Origin: Streptomyces sporangiiformans | Lineage (GTDB): Bacteria; Actinomycetota; Actinomycetes; Streptomycetales; Streptomycetaceae | Length of the DNA: 61,500 nt | Direction of reading: 5' to 3' | Assembly (NCBI RefSeq): GCF_005768555.2 | Contig: NZ_VCHX02000117.1 | Span: 60,126 to 121,625 of the forward strand | Part shown: positions 8,522-17,475 of the stretch, piece after piece | How positions within the stretch are numbered: position 1 is the first letter of the stretch | Layout: the number at the start of each line of letters is the position of its first letter | Translations under genes and position numbers: made by a program | Notes under the pieces: generated by a model | The model's database searches: none | Seen by the model: only the letters and a program-made list of their open reading frames with translations | What the model was told of the DNA's origin: nothing

Positions 8522-9882
8522 GCCTGCTGCCTCTTCCGCTCCTCGACCGCCGCCGCGAGACGGTCGCGGGACTCCTCGACCAGACGGCGCGCCCGCGCGG
8601 TGTCGGCGAGCAGCCGGCCGTCCCGTTTGTGGACCGTGCCGTCGACGATGACCGTCTCGACGTTGGACACGTCCGCGCACAGCGTCACCGCCGCCACCGG
8701 GTCGATCAGGGGCGCGACGTTGAGGGCGGTCGCGTCGATCGCGACGACGTCGGCGCGCTTGCCGGGGGTCAGTGACCCGGTGCGCTGCTCGAGTCCCGCG
8801 ACATGCGCGCCGTTGACCGTCGCGATCTCCAGCATCCGACGTGCCGTCAGCATCGTTTCGGGCACGGTGGTGTTGGCCTGCCAGCACTCCGCGTTCACCC
8901 GGGCGCGCTCGGCCCCGAAGGCGGCGCGGATCTGGGTGAACATGTCGCCGGGCACGGTGGTGACCACGTCGATGCTCAGACTCGGCCGCAGCCCGTACTC
9001 AATCGCCTTCATCACGGGCGGCCAGCCGTGCCCCATCTGCGTCTCCACCTGCGGCGCGATGGAGACCGTGCCGCCGCTGTCGGCGACCATCCGCCACTCC
9101 TCCTCGCTGAAGTAGCAGCAGTGGACGTAGGTGGTGTCGGAGCCGAGCAGCCCGAGGTCGTGCAGTTGCCTGACCATCCCGAAGCGCCCGGCCAGCCGCC
9201 CCATGCCGACGTGCACGGTGATCGGGATGTCCAGCTCGCGTGCGAGCCGCCACTCGGCGTCGACGACGTCGTTGACGCAGAAGCCCGGGCCGCGGGTCGC
9301 CAGGCCCATGGTCAACAAGCCCTCATCGGAAGGGAAGTGACGCTCCCTCACCCGTCGTACGTCGTCCCTGGGCATGGCGATCTTGCTCTCGAACCAGTAG
9401 TCGGCGAGCGAGGTGTTGGCGCTGCCGTACGCGTACTGGGCGCGGATCCCGGTCTCGCTCAGCGCCTGCACGGCGGCGTCCGGGTGCTCGGGCGTGTTGT
9501 TGATGTGCGACCAGTCGACGAGCGTGGTGATCCCGGCGTTCAGGCACTCCAGCGAGCCCGCGAGATTGCCCGCGTACACGTCCTCGGGGCCGTAGACGGG
9601 TGCGAAGGTGTCGAGTACCTCGACGAAGTAGTCGTCGAGTGTGGCGTCGGGCGCGCAGCCCCTGATGGGTGCCTCCCAGGTGTGGCGATGGGTGTCGACG
9701 AATCCCGGCATGACGATGCGGTCCGTCATGTCCAGGACTTCGGCGTCCACTTCGGCGGCGATCTCCCGTTCGACCGCCGCGATCCGGCCGTCCTCGATCA
9801 GGACGTCTGCCCGGGGCAGGTCCCCGATGCCGGGGTCCATCGAGATCACATGGCCCGCGCGCAGGAGCATTCGTTTGGTCAT
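8518..9882 (-). CDS. Metal-dependent amidohydrolase (atrazine chlorohydrolase/deaminase class)
   Basis: A 454-residue amidohydrolase-superfamily enzyme of the TrzN/AtzA/SAH-deaminase type. The mononuclear metal site is complete: HxH in VDTHRHTWEA (about residue 67), His in PITVHVGMGR, His in TYVHCCYFS and Asp in LSIDVVTTVP. Relatives hydrolyse C-N or C-Cl bonds on heteroaromatic rings. ATG 9882 has an AGAAAGG ribosome site; a longer frame upstream is not needed. It lies 29 bp after the E1-beta gene and is GTGA-coupled to the bicupin. Substrate unknown, possibly a cyclic or guanidine-like nitrogen compound. Confidence 0.88.
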   Translation of the reverse strand: MTKRMLLRAGHVISMDPGIGDLPRADVLIEDGRIAAVEREIAAEVDAEVLDMTDRIVMPGFVDTHRHTWEAPIRGCAPDATLDDYFVEVLDTFAPVYGPEDVYAGNLAGSLECLNAGITTLVDWSHINNTPEHPDAAVQALSETGIRAQYAYGSANTSLADYWFESKIAMPRDDVRRVRERHFPSDEGLLTMGLATRGPGFCVNDVVDAEWRLARELDIPITVHVGMGRLAGRFGMVRQLHDLGLLGSDTTYVHCCYFSEEEWRMVADSGGTVSIAPQVETQMGHGWPPVMKAIEYGLRPSLSIDVVTTVPGDMFTQIRAAFGAERARVNAECWQANTTVPETMLTARRMLEIATVNGAHVAGLEQRTGSLTPGKRADVVAIDATALNVAPLIDPVAAVTLCADVSNVETVIVDGTVHKRDGRLLADTARARRLVEESRDRLAAAVEERKRQQA

Positions 9883-9911
9883 CGCGCTACCCGCCTTTCT
9901 CCGTGCCGGGT

Positions 9912-10892
9912 TCAGTAGCTGGTGAGGTCGCGGACCGAGGCCTCGACCTTGTCGACGGTGGGGATGACCTGCTCTTCGAGCGCGTCCGCGAAAGGCAGCG
10001 GCACGCATGCGGCCGCCACCCTGCGTACGGGCGCGTCGAGGAGTCCGAATCCCTCATCGGCGACGACCGATACAAGTGTTGCGCCCCACCCGCCCTGGTA
10101 GGGGTTCTCCTCGACGGTCACGAGCCGCGAGGTCTTGGCGAGGGAGCCGAGCACCGTCCGGGTGTCCAGGGGCACCAGGCAGCGCAGGTCGATCACCTCG
10201 GCGTCGATGTGCTCCTCGGCCAGCCGCTCGGCCGCCGTCAGCGCCACGGGCACCATCGAGGCGAGGGCGACGAGCGTGACGTCTGCGCCCTCGCGTACGA
10301 CGGCGGCCCGTCCCAGCTCGACGACGTGGTCCGGTGGCGGGGGCACCCCCTTGGTGGCGAGGAGCCCTTTGTGCTCGAAGAAGACCACGGGGTCGTCGCT
10401 GCGGACGGCGGCCGCCATCATGCCGATCACGTCCGCGGGCGTGGCGGGTGCCGCGATCTTCAGTCCGGGCACGGTGAACGCCCAGTTCTCGGTCGCCTGG
10501 GAGTGCTGCGCGCCGAAACCGAGACCGCCGCCGTTGGCCGTGCGCACCACCAGCGGCACGGTGACCTGGCCTCCCGTCATGTAGCGGACCTTGGGGATCT
10601 CGTTGGCGAGGTAGTCCCAGCAGCAGGCGAGGAAGTCCGAGAACATGATTTCGGCGATGGGCCGCATCCCGGTCATCGCGGCACCCATCGCCGCCCCGAC
10701 GATGGCCTGTTCGGAGATCGGCGTGTCCCACACCCGCTCGGGTCCGAACTCCTTGTGCAGTCCGACGGTCGTCTTGAACACCCCGCCTGCGGCGCCGATG
10801 TCCTCGCCCAGGCAGACGACCGCCGGATCGCGCCGCATCTCACGTGCGATGCCTTCGGCGACCGCCTCGCGGTAGGTGATCACGTCCGCCAC
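9912..10892 (-). CDS. TPP-dependent 2-oxoacid dehydrogenase E1, beta subunit
   Basis: A 326-residue E1-beta of the acetoin/pyruvate/branched-chain dehydrogenase type. Typical blocks are CLGEDIGAAGGVFKTTVGL near the N-terminus, RVWDTPISEQAIVGAAMGAA, RPIAEIMFSDF, and the C-terminal EVIDLRCLVPLDTRTVLGS domain used in subunit contact. GTG 10892 lies within the 3' end of the E1-alpha gene (13-bp overlap), so the two are coupled. It pairs with the alpha gene to make the alpha2beta2 decarboxylating component. No lipoyl E2 or E3 gene is near, so partners must come from elsewhere or the enzyme acts alone. Confidence 0.92.
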   Translation of the reverse strand: MADVITYREAVAEGIAREMRRDPAVVCLGEDIGAAGGVFKTTVGLHKEFGPERVWDTPISEQAIVGAAMGAAMTGMRPIAEIMFSDFLACCWDYLANEIPKVRYMTGGQVTVPLVVRTANGGGLGFGAQHSQATENWAFTVPGLKIAAPATPADVIGMMAAAVRSDDPVVFFEHKGLLATKGVPPPPDHVVELGRAAVVREGADVTLVALASMVPVALTAAERLAEEHIDAEVIDLRCLVPLDTRTVLGSLAKTSRLVTVEENPYQGGWGATLVSVVADEGFGLLDAPVRRVAAACVPLPFADALEEQVIPTVDKVEASVRDLTSY

Positions 10893-11860
10893 GCCGCACC
10901 TCCGTCGGCCCATACGTCGGTCAGCGCCTCGCGCGGATCGGGCGCGGGGGCGTTCTTCGCGGCCTCGACGGCCTGCTGTACGAGGCTGCCCGCGCGTTCG
11001 TCGGCCTCGGTGGCCGCCTCCGCGGGCACGCCGAGTTCGGCGAGGCGGCCGCGGGCGACGTCCAGCGGGTCGTGCTTGAGCCAGCGCTCCACCTCCTCCG
11101 CCGGCCGGTAACTGGCCGGGTCGGCGCGGCTGTGGCCGAAGTGCCGGTAGGTCTGCGCCTCCAGCAGGCTGGGCCCGTCCCCCGCCCGGGCCCGGTCCGC
11201 CAGCCGGCTCACGGCCTCCTGGACGAGGACCACGTCGTTGCCGTCGACGATCTCGCCGGGGATGCCGTATGCGGGAGCGCGGTCCGCCGCGGGGTTGGCC
11301 ACGGCGGTGACGTCGGCGATCGGCGTGTACTCCATGTACAGGTTGTTCTCGCAGACGAAGAGCACCGGCAGTTTCCACACGGCCGCCAGGTTGAGCGCCT
11401 CGTGGAAGGCGCCGATGTTGGTGGCGCCGTCGCCGAAGAAGGCCACCGCGATCTGTCCGGTGCCGCGCAGCCGGGCGGACCAGGCGGCGCCGACCGCCAT
11501 GGGGAGGTGGGCGCCGACGATGGCGTACGAGCCGAGCATGTTGCTCGACGCCTTGGTGAGGTGCATCGAACCGCCCTTGGCCTTGCACAGGCCGGTGGCA
11601 CGGCTCATCAGTTCGGCGAGGCACTCCTCGGGGGTGGCGCCGCGGGCCAGTGCGTGGTGATGGCCCCGGTAGGTCGCGAACACGTAGTCGTCGTCTCTGA
11701 GGGCCGCGCTCGCGCCGACGGCGATGGCCTCTTGGCCGGAGGCGAGGTGGGTGGTGCCCTTGACGAGGCCGGACATGAACAGGTCGTGGGCGGCCTTCTC
11801 CGTACGCCGGATCATGGCCATCTGCTCATAGAGCGCGAGGAGCTGGGCCGCGTTCGTCAT
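10880..11860 (-). CDS. TPP-dependent 2-oxoacid dehydrogenase E1, alpha subunit
   Basis: A 326-residue E1-alpha, the thiamine-diphosphate-binding half. The TPP motif runs from GDGAT (143-147) to the two Asn at 172-173. THLASGQEAIAVG, FATYRGHHHALARG and GGSMHL are family hallmarks, and closest in style to acetoin dehydrogenase AcoA. It overlaps the M24 gene by ATGA and the beta-subunit gene by 13 bp. In this operon it would decarboxylate a 2-oxoacid or acyloin produced upstream; which one cannot be read from the sequence. Confidence 0.92.
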   Translation of the reverse strand: MTNAAQLLALYEQMAMIRRTEKAAHDLFMSGLVKGTTHLASGQEAIAVGASAALRDDDYVFATYRGHHHALARGATPEECLAELMSRATGLCKAKGGSMHLTKASSNMLGSYAIVGAHLPMAVGAAWSARLRGTGQIAVAFFGDGATNIGAFHEALNLAAVWKLPVLFVCENNLYMEYTPIADVTAVANPAADRAPAYGIPGEIVDGNDVVLVQEAVSRLADRARAGDGPSLLEAQTYRHFGHSRADPASYRPAEEVERWLKHDPLDVARGRLAELGVPAEAATEADERAGSLVQQAVEAAKNAPAPDPREALTDVWADGGAAWRT

Positions 11861-13194
11861 GACTCGCCCCTGCCCTCACGGGTGTTGAGGTGGGACTGCG
11901 CCTCGCGCCTCGTGTTGAGCTCACCGCCGACCGTCCAGTACTTGCGGCCCGCCACGAGCAGTTCCTCGGCCGGGAACTTGGTGATCACCTCGCAGCCGTC
12001 GGCCGTGACGACGACTTCCTCCTCGATCCGGGCGGCCGACCAGCCGTCCGCCGCCGGCCAGTACGTCTCCAGCGCGAACACCATGCCCTGTTCGAGGACT
12101 TCGGGGTGGTCGAGCGAGACGAGGCGGCTGAAGATGGGCTTCTCCCAGATCGACAGGCCCACGCCGTGCCCGTACTGCAGCGCGAACGCGGCGGTCTCGT
12201 CGGGGAAGCCGAACTCCTCGGCGCGCGGCCAGACCCGGACGATGTCGGCGGTCGTGGCGCCCGGCCGCACCAGGGCGATGGCCTCGTCCATGTAGGCGCG
12301 GCAGCGGACGTACGCGTCGCGCTGCGCGGCGGAGGCGCTGCCGACGGCGAACGTGCGGTAGTAGCAGGTGCGGTAGCCGAGGTGGCTGTGCAGGATGTCG
12401 AAGAACGCGGGGTCGCCGGGGCGGATCAGGCGGTCGCTGTAGACATGCGGGTGCGGTGAACAGCGCTCCCCCGAGATGGCGTTGACGCCCTCGACGTATT
12501 CGCTGCCCAGGTCGTAGAGGACCTTGCTGACGAGTCCGACGCATTCGTTCTCGCGCACGCCCGGCCGCAGGTGGCCGTACAGCTCCTCGTACGCCGCGTC
12601 GACCATCGAGCAGGCCTGGGTGAGCAGGGAGATCTCGTCGGGGGTCTTGATGCGGCGGGCCTCCAGGAAGACCTGCTGGCCGTCGACGACGTCGATGCCC
12701 TGGTCCTTGAGGGCCTGGAGTATGGGCATCTCGGCCAGGTCGACGCCCAACGGCTCGCCGGCCAGGCCGTGTTCGCGCAGTACCTCGGCGATCTTCGCGG
12801 CGACGTCCTCGGCGATCCCGGCATCCGGGTGGAAGGCGCCCCGGAGCGTCGAGATCCCGGCGCGGGCGCCCGTGGGCGGGCCGCCCTTGCCGTCGCTGTA
12901 GTCCAGCCACGGGTTGTAGAGCTGGTGGTGGCGGGCGGCGGAACCGAAGTCCCAGACGACCGGTTCGCCGCCGCGGACGAGCAGCGCGAAGCGGATCAGC
13001 TTGTCCATGGCCCACGTGCCGATGTGGGTGGACGACATGTAGCGGATGTTGGAGAAGTCGAAGCTCAGCAGCGCGCCCAGCTCGGAACGGTTCAGCGCCG
13101 CGTTCAGCCGCGCCAGCCGTTCCTTGCGCAGCCTGTCCAGGTCGACGCGCTCTTCCCAGTCGACGGCATTGGGGCCGAAAGTGCGGATCGCCAT
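11857..13194 (-). CDS. M24 (creatinase/prolidase-fold) hydrolase homologue
   Basis: A 445-residue pita-bread-fold protein with an N-terminal creatinase-like domain (GALLSFDFSNIRYMSST at 40-56) and a C-terminal M24 domain. Of the five usual metal ligands, Asp266 (FFDI), His343 (GHGVGL), Glu376 (FALETYW) and a Glu in IEEEVVV (391-393) are kept. The second Asp aligns with Cys277 in GYRTCYYRT. From memory, ectoine hydrolase DoeA also has Cys in this region, and the N-terminal domain resembles DMSP lyase DddP. It is probably a lyase or amide hydrolase, not a peptidase. First structural gene of the operon, with a GGGGAGG site. Confidence 0.8.
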   Translation of the reverse strand: MAIRTFGPNAVDWEERVDLDRLRKERLARLNAALNRSELGALLSFDFSNIRYMSSTHIGTWAMDKLIRFALLVRGGEPVVWDFGSAARHHQLYNPWLDYSDGKGGPPTGARAGISTLRGAFHPDAGIAEDVAAKIAEVLREHGLAGEPLGVDLAEMPILQALKDQGIDVVDGQQVFLEARRIKTPDEISLLTQACSMVDAAYEELYGHLRPGVRENECVGLVSKVLYDLGSEYVEGVNAISGERCSPHPHVYSDRLIRPGDPAFFDILHSHLGYRTCYYRTFAVGSASAAQRDAYVRCRAYMDEAIALVRPGATTADIVRVWPRAEEFGFPDETAAFALQYGHGVGLSIWEKPIFSRLVSLDHPEVLEQGMVFALETYWPAADGWSAARIEEEVVVTADGCEVITKFPAEELLVAGRKYWTVGGELNTRREAQSHLNTREGRGES

Positions 13195-13236
13195 GGCGAA
13201 CCTCCCCTTCGAGTGAACGACCGTCCGAGGGGAGTG

Positions 13237-13911
13237 TCAAGGCATACTGAACACGAACCACACGCCGACAGCCGGGTCGTCCCCGTCGTTGCGATAGCGG
13301 TGCGGCGTCGTCGACTCGAAGGAGACCGCGTCGCCGGGCCGCAGCGTGTACTCCTCGAAGCCGAGCGTGAGCACCAGTTCGCCCGAGGTGAGGTAGCCGT
13401 ACTCCGTGCCCGGGTGCCGCATCAGCTTGCCCGTGCCGGACGAGGTGCCCCCCGGTCGGTACGTGACCAGCAGGAAGTCGACGTCCGTGCCCGGAACCCG
13501 GCCGAGACGCTCCCATACGACACCCGAGTCGAGCTCCAGGACCTCGCGGTCGTGGGCCTCGACCAGCGGACCGATCCTGCGGCCGGGGTCCGCGGCGAGG
13601 GCGGCGAGGGCGCGCAGCACCGTGCCGGGCGGTGCGCCCGCGCTCGCCTGCGTAGGCACGTCGGACACACTGGTCACTTCAGTCGCGCCTGCCCCCTCCG
13701 CCGCGTCGAAGAGCGACTCGACCGGTATGGAGAGGGCGGTGGTGATGGCGTACAGCGTGCTGACCGACGGCTGGCTCTTCCCGGTCTCGATCTGCGAGAT
13801 GAGGCTCGCGGACACCCCGATCTCCCGAGCCAGGCCGCGCAGGGTCATGCCCCTCGCGGTGCGCGCCTGACGGATGCGCGCACCGACGGGCGGCACGACC
13901 ACAGGGGACAC
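13237..13911 (-). CDS. XRE-family regulator with C-terminal cupin sensor
   Basis: A 224-residue regulator: helix-turn-helix at about residues 8-65 ([38 protein letters not shown]) and a cupin barrel at about 150-215 ([19 protein letters not shown]...PHRYRN). This design senses a small ligand and controls the adjacent catabolic operon. GTG 13911 has AGAGGAG 7 bases upstream; GTG 13959 would extend it by 16 residues but lacks such a site. It is the first gene of the operon, 42 bp from the M24 gene, so it is likely autoregulated. Confidence 0.88.
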   Translation of the reverse strand: MSPVVVPPVGARIRQARTARGMTLRGLAREIGVSASLISQIETGKSQPSVSTLYAITTALSIPVESLFDAAEGAGATEVTSVSDVPTQASAGAPPGTVLRALAALAADPGRRIGPLVEAHDREVLELDSGVVWERLGRVPGTDVDFLLVTYRPGGTSSGTGKLMRHPGTEYGYLTSGELVLTLGFEEYTLRPGDAVSFESTTPHRYRNDGDDPAVGVWFVFSMP

Positions 13912-13925
13912 GGACGGCTCCTCTC

Positions 13926-13940
13926 GCGAAGAACGTTCGC
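13926..13940. promoter_or_regulatory. Inverted repeat, candidate XRE-cupin operator
   Basis: GCGAAGAACGTTCGC carries 5-bp arms GCGAA/TTCGC and an inner 8-bp palindrome GAACGTTC. It lies 15-29 bp upstream of the regulator start, in the only gap available for the operon promoter. Operator function is inferred from position. Confidence 0.45.
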
Positions 13941-13977
13941 TCCCATTGAACAGGTGCACGGAGCGGAGCGGAACCGC

Positions 13978-16050
13978 TCAGGAGGCGGTGGGTGTCCAGT
14001 TTCCCAGCCAGTCGTCGATCTCCTGGCCGGTGGCCTGGGCGTCGGTCAGCTGGGGCCGGTCGCCGCTCGCCGAGCCGGCGCCGGGGCCGGTGTTCTTGTA
14101 CTCGGCGAAGCGGTCGTCCTTCCAGGAGAAGCCGCCCATGTCGGTCCAGGGCTTGGACTTGATGGCGTTGCTGAGGGTGGAATTGCGGACCGTGGTCTGC
14201 GGGTCGAGGGACGCGTCACCGCCGGCGTGCCAGTTGCGGCCGAGGAAGAAGCTTCCCGCGGACACGTCGCCGTTGAACGTGGTGTTGTTGATCAGGAAGC
14301 CCTTGCGGTCGGGGGCCGTGCTGGGCGCCGTGACGTATCCGGCCGACGTGCCGTCCCACCGCTTCTTCAGGGTGATCACCGACTTGTTGATCACCGCGGT
14401 GGCCCGGCCGAAGATGAAGTCGACGTTCCCGACGATGTAGGAGTTGGTGATGTAGACCCGGCCGAGCTTGTCCCTCGCCGCCGTGTCCAGCAGCAGCGTG
14501 TCCTGGTCCCCGGTCATGATGACGCCGTCGAGGAGGACCTTGTCCGCGCCGGTGCGCAGGGCGACGGCCTGGTGTCCGTTCAGGTTCTGGTTCTTCGCCT
14601 CGTCGAAGTCGTTGGAGATGGTGAGGTTGCGGGCCTGGAAGTCGTCGGCGTCGACGGCGACGGTGGCGCTGCCGCCGGTGCCGTAGTTCCCCGAGCCGTC
14701 CGGCTTCGGCGTACCGGCGGCGTTGTTGAAGACGATCACGGTGTCCTTGCGGCTGCCACCTGTGCCCTGGAAGGTCACATGGGGCTTGTTGGACGGGACC
14801 TTGACCGTCTCACGGTAGGTGCCGGGCTTGATGGAGATGACGACCCGTGAGGGGTTGTGCGCCGGTACGGCGTTGACCGCGGCCTGGACGGTCGTGTACT
14901 GGCCGCTGCCGTCCTTGGCGACGGTGAGCGTGGCCGCCGCCTTCGGGCTCGAGGTACCCGTACCCGCCGTCGTGCCGATCGAAGTCCGGGGCCCGGTACC
15001 GGACTTGAGGAGCGCCGGGATGTCGGCGGCCTTGTCGAGCGTGTAGCTGTAGAAGCTCTTCGGATCGAAGGCCGCGCCACCGCTCTCGTTGCGTCCGCTG
15101 GTGCCGGAGAACACGTTGCCGCGCTGCACGAGGGCGGCGGTGCTGTCCTTGGTGACCGGGTTCTTCAGACCCTGGAAGTAGCTGTTCTCCAGGACCATCT
15201 TCGTCTTGCCGCGCGCGTAGTTGCCGTACGACGTGGTGATGTCGGTCCCCGACTCGTCCTGCAGCCAGTTGTTGTAGAGGTGCGCGTGGGCGAGGTTGTC
15301 GGCGGAGGGGTTGCGCTGCTCGGTCTCGCGGAACCAGTTGTGGTGGATCGTCAGGTCGGCGGTGGCGTTCTCGGTCCAGCCGATTCCGAAGGTCTTGTTG
15401 TTGTTGCTGAGCTTGTTCCAGGACACCGTCACGTAGGTGGTGTCCTTGCGGCTGTCGATCAGGCCGTCGGCCATGTGCCGCAGGTCGTTGTGGTCGATCC
15501 ACACGTGGTGCGCGCCGTCCATCTGGATGGCGTCGAAGTCGTGGTCCTTGTCGTTCCACGTCCCCATGTACGAGTCCCGGATCGTCAGGTTCCGGATGAT
15601 CACGTTGTGTACGCCCTGGCCGAGGAAGAAGCCGCCCCCGACGATCTGGCCCGAGGTTCCGGAGCCGACGATCGTCTTGTCCGAGGCGACCTTGATCTCC
15701 TTGCCCTTGGGGTCCATGTTGATCGCGCCGGCCACGACGATGACGTACGGCTCCGCCGCCGTCGCGTACTTCTCGAGGTCGGCGAACGTCTTCACGGTGA
15801 CGGTCTTGCCGCCCCGGCCGCCGTAAGTGCCCTTCTGGCCCAGCGCGTTGACCGAAGCGAAACCGTCGGCCGTGTCGTTCGCCCAGGCCGGGGCGGCCGC
15901 CGCCGAGGCCGTCCGCTGAGCGTCCTCGCCGAACAGACCGAGATCCGGGCCGTACGACAGTCCGGCCGCGGCGGCCATCGCCACCGGGATCCCGACTGTC
16001 AGGCCGAGCCTGCGCCTGCGGTGGCGCGCCTTCTGCTGGGATGAATCCAT
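13978..16050 (-). CDS. Secreted pectate lyase (PL1)-pectin methylesterase (CE8) fusion
   Basis: A 690-residue secreted two-domain enzyme. After a basic, hydrophobic signal sequence (RHRRRRLGLTVGIPVAMAAAAG) comes a PL1 parallel beta-helix at about residues 55-345, with FDAIQMDGAHHVWIDHNDL, GWTENATADLTIHHNWF and LYNNWLQD. After an Ala/Ser/Thr linker follows a CE8 pectinesterase at about 375-665, with GHQAVALRTGADKVLLDG, the catalytic Asp in GDQDTLLLD, NVDFIFGRA and FFLGRNWHAGG. The first domain cuts de-esterified pectin and the second removes methyl esters. ATG 16050 starts the signal; longer frames look non-coding. It stands alone downstream of the broken sigma gene. Confidence 0.93.
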   Translation of the reverse strand: MDSSQQKARHRRRRLGLTVGIPVAMAAAAGLSYGPDLGLFGEDAQRTASAAAAPAWANDTADGFASVNALGQKGTYGGRGGKTVTVKTFADLEKYATAAEPYVIVVAGAINMDPKGKEIKVASDKTIVGSGTSGQIVGGGFFLGQGVHNVIIRNLTIRDSYMGTWNDKDHDFDAIQMDGAHHVWIDHNDLRHMADGLIDSRKDTTYVTVSWNKLSNNNKTFGIGWTENATADLTIHHNWFRETEQRNPSADNLAHAHLYNNWLQDESGTDITTSYGNYARGKTKMVLENSYFQGLKNPVTKDSTAALVQRGNVFSGTSGRNESGGAAFDPKSFYSYTLDKAADIPALLKSGTGPRTSIGTTAGTGTSSPKAAATLTVAKDGSGQYTTVQAAVNAVPAHNPSRVVISIKPGTYRETVKVPSNKPHVTFQGTGGSRKDTVIVFNNAAGTPKPDGSGNYGTGGSATVAVDADDFQARNLTISNDFDEAKNQNLNGHQAVALRTGADKVLLDGVIMTGDQDTLLLDTAARDKLGRVYITNSYIVGNVDFIFGRATAVINKSVITLKKRWDGTSAGYVTAPSTAPDRKGFLINNTTFNGDVSAGSFFLGRNWHAGGDASLDPQTTVRNSTLSNAIKSKPWTDMGGFSWKDDRFAEYKNTGPGAGSASGDRPQLTDAQATGQEIDDWLGNWTPTAS

Positions 16051-16193
16051 TACCTCAACCGCCCTGGTGAACTGTTGGTCCGACTTGTGCGTCCGACACT
16101 TCTTCGGTTCATTGCTCCAGGCAGTTGCCGCCCCGGGCGAAAGGGTTGCCGACGATGCCGACCCCGAAAGTTTCGACGCTCCAGGCACCGTCG

Positions 16194-16686
16194 CTACTTG
16201 ATCACCTCACGGTGCCGGCCCGTCAGTTCCTGGAGCGCCTGCGCCATGACCTGCCTGGTGAGTACGCGGTCGGTCTCATCGCCAGACGGAGGCCGGGACC
16301 CGGACGGACGCCGAGGCGGACAGGAGGGCGTCCGCCGCGTCGGGGACATGGGGCAGCCGGTTCTCGGCCGGCCGGACCCTGCGAGCACGGTGGTGGTCCA
16401 CGACGAGGCGGCGGACCGTCGTGAAGAGCCACGGACGCGCTTCCCCCGCGTCACCGTCGATTGCGTTCGCGTGCTTCCAAGCCCGGGTGACCGCCTCCTG
16501 CAGGACGTCCTCGGCCTGATGCCAGTCCCCTCCCAGCAGCCGGGCGGCGTACCGCGTCAGCCTGGAGCCGTGCTCGTCGTACAGGCCCCGGATGAACTCC
16601 TCGCCTGTGCCGTGCATCGCCAACGCATCCCCGTTCTCAGCTGTTCGGTCACTCACGGACGGAGCGTGACCGTGTCGCATGCTCAC
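16194..16686 (-). pseudogene. Frameshifted, truncated ECF sigma factor
   Basis: An RNA polymerase ECF sigma gene that is no longer intact. Region 2 is read in one frame (EEFIRGLYDEHGSRLTRY, AEDVLQEAVTRAWKH, PWLFTTVRRLVVDHHRAR). Near 16275-16290 the reading must shift by one base into GDETDRVLTRQVMAQALQEL, the start of region 4. That frame stops at REVIK, before the helix-turn-helix that binds the -35 element. It therefore has both a frameshift and a lost C-terminus. A sequencing error could explain the shift but not the missing end. It may once have governed the adjacent pectinase gene. Confidence 0.8.
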
Positions 16687-16767
16687 CTCACAGACCGGTC
16701 AGGTGCTCACTTCTGCCCCCGGGCGCCGGACACGGCGACGCCGCCGTCCCCGTGAGAAACTCGGCCG

Positions 16768-17475
16768 GTGATCATCGAACGAGCGTACGCACATGTGGAC
16801 TCGTACGAGGACGACCAGTGGCCCTGGTCCGTGCCCTGTGTTCGCGGGCTCCTGGCCGACGGTCTGCGCTTCACCGCCCCGGTGACCTTTCTCGTCGGGG
16901 AGAACGGCTCGGGGAAGTCCACTCTCGTGGAAGCGCTCGCGGAAGGCTTCGGTCTGGACCCCTGGGGCGGCTCGCACGACTGGCGTTATGCCTCCCCCCG
17001 GCCCGCATCGGTGCTGGGCGAGCGGATCCGCTTCGACGCGGCGCCGCGAGGGCGGCGCATGCTGGGCAGTTGGTCCGCTCGCAAGGGATTCTTCCTGCGC
17101 GCCGAGACGGCCGTGCACGCGCTGGACCGGGAAGGGCTGGCACCGCATTCGGTCAGTCACGGGGAGGGCTTTCTGGCGGCGTTCCGGGGGAAGTTCCTCC
17201 AGCCCGGGCTGTATGTGATGGACGAGCCGGAGGCGGCCCTCTCGTTCTCGTCCTGCCTGGAACTGCTCGGCCATGTCGACCATTTGGTGAAGACCGGTGG
17301 CCAGGTCATCTGCGCCACCCACTCGCCGCTGCTGACCGCGCTGCCGGGCGCCGACATCCTCGAGGTCGGCGACCACGGCATACACCGGGTGGCCTGGCAC
17401 GAACTCGCCTTGGTCGACCACTGGCGCCGCTATCTCACCGACCCGCAGGCCTATCTCCGGCATGTTCTCGACTGA
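16768..17475 (+). CDS. AAA/ABC-type ATPase (RecF/SMC-like, single domain)
   Basis: A 235-residue soluble ATPase. Walker A GENGSGKST is at about residues 44-52, the ABC-like signature SHGEG near 130, Walker B LYVMDEPE near 149-156 and the switch His in ICATHSP near 188. It belongs to the group of small predicted ATPases that resemble the head of RecF/ABC proteins but lack a coiled coil or transmembrane partner. Its role is unknown; no cognate nuclease is adjacent. GTG 16768 starts one residue before the conserved IIERAY strand. Confidence 0.85.
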   Translation: MIIERAYAHVDSYEDDQWPWSVPCVRGLLADGLRFTAPVTFLVGENGSGKSTLVEALAEGFGLDPWGGSHDWRYASPRPASVLGERIRFDAAPRGRRMLGSWSARKGFFLRAETAVHALDREGLAPHSVSHGEGFLAAFRGKFLQPGLYVMDEPEAALSFSSCLELLGHVDHLVKTGGQVICATHSPLLTALPGADILEVGDHGIHRVAWHELALVDHWRRYLTDPQAYLRHVLD

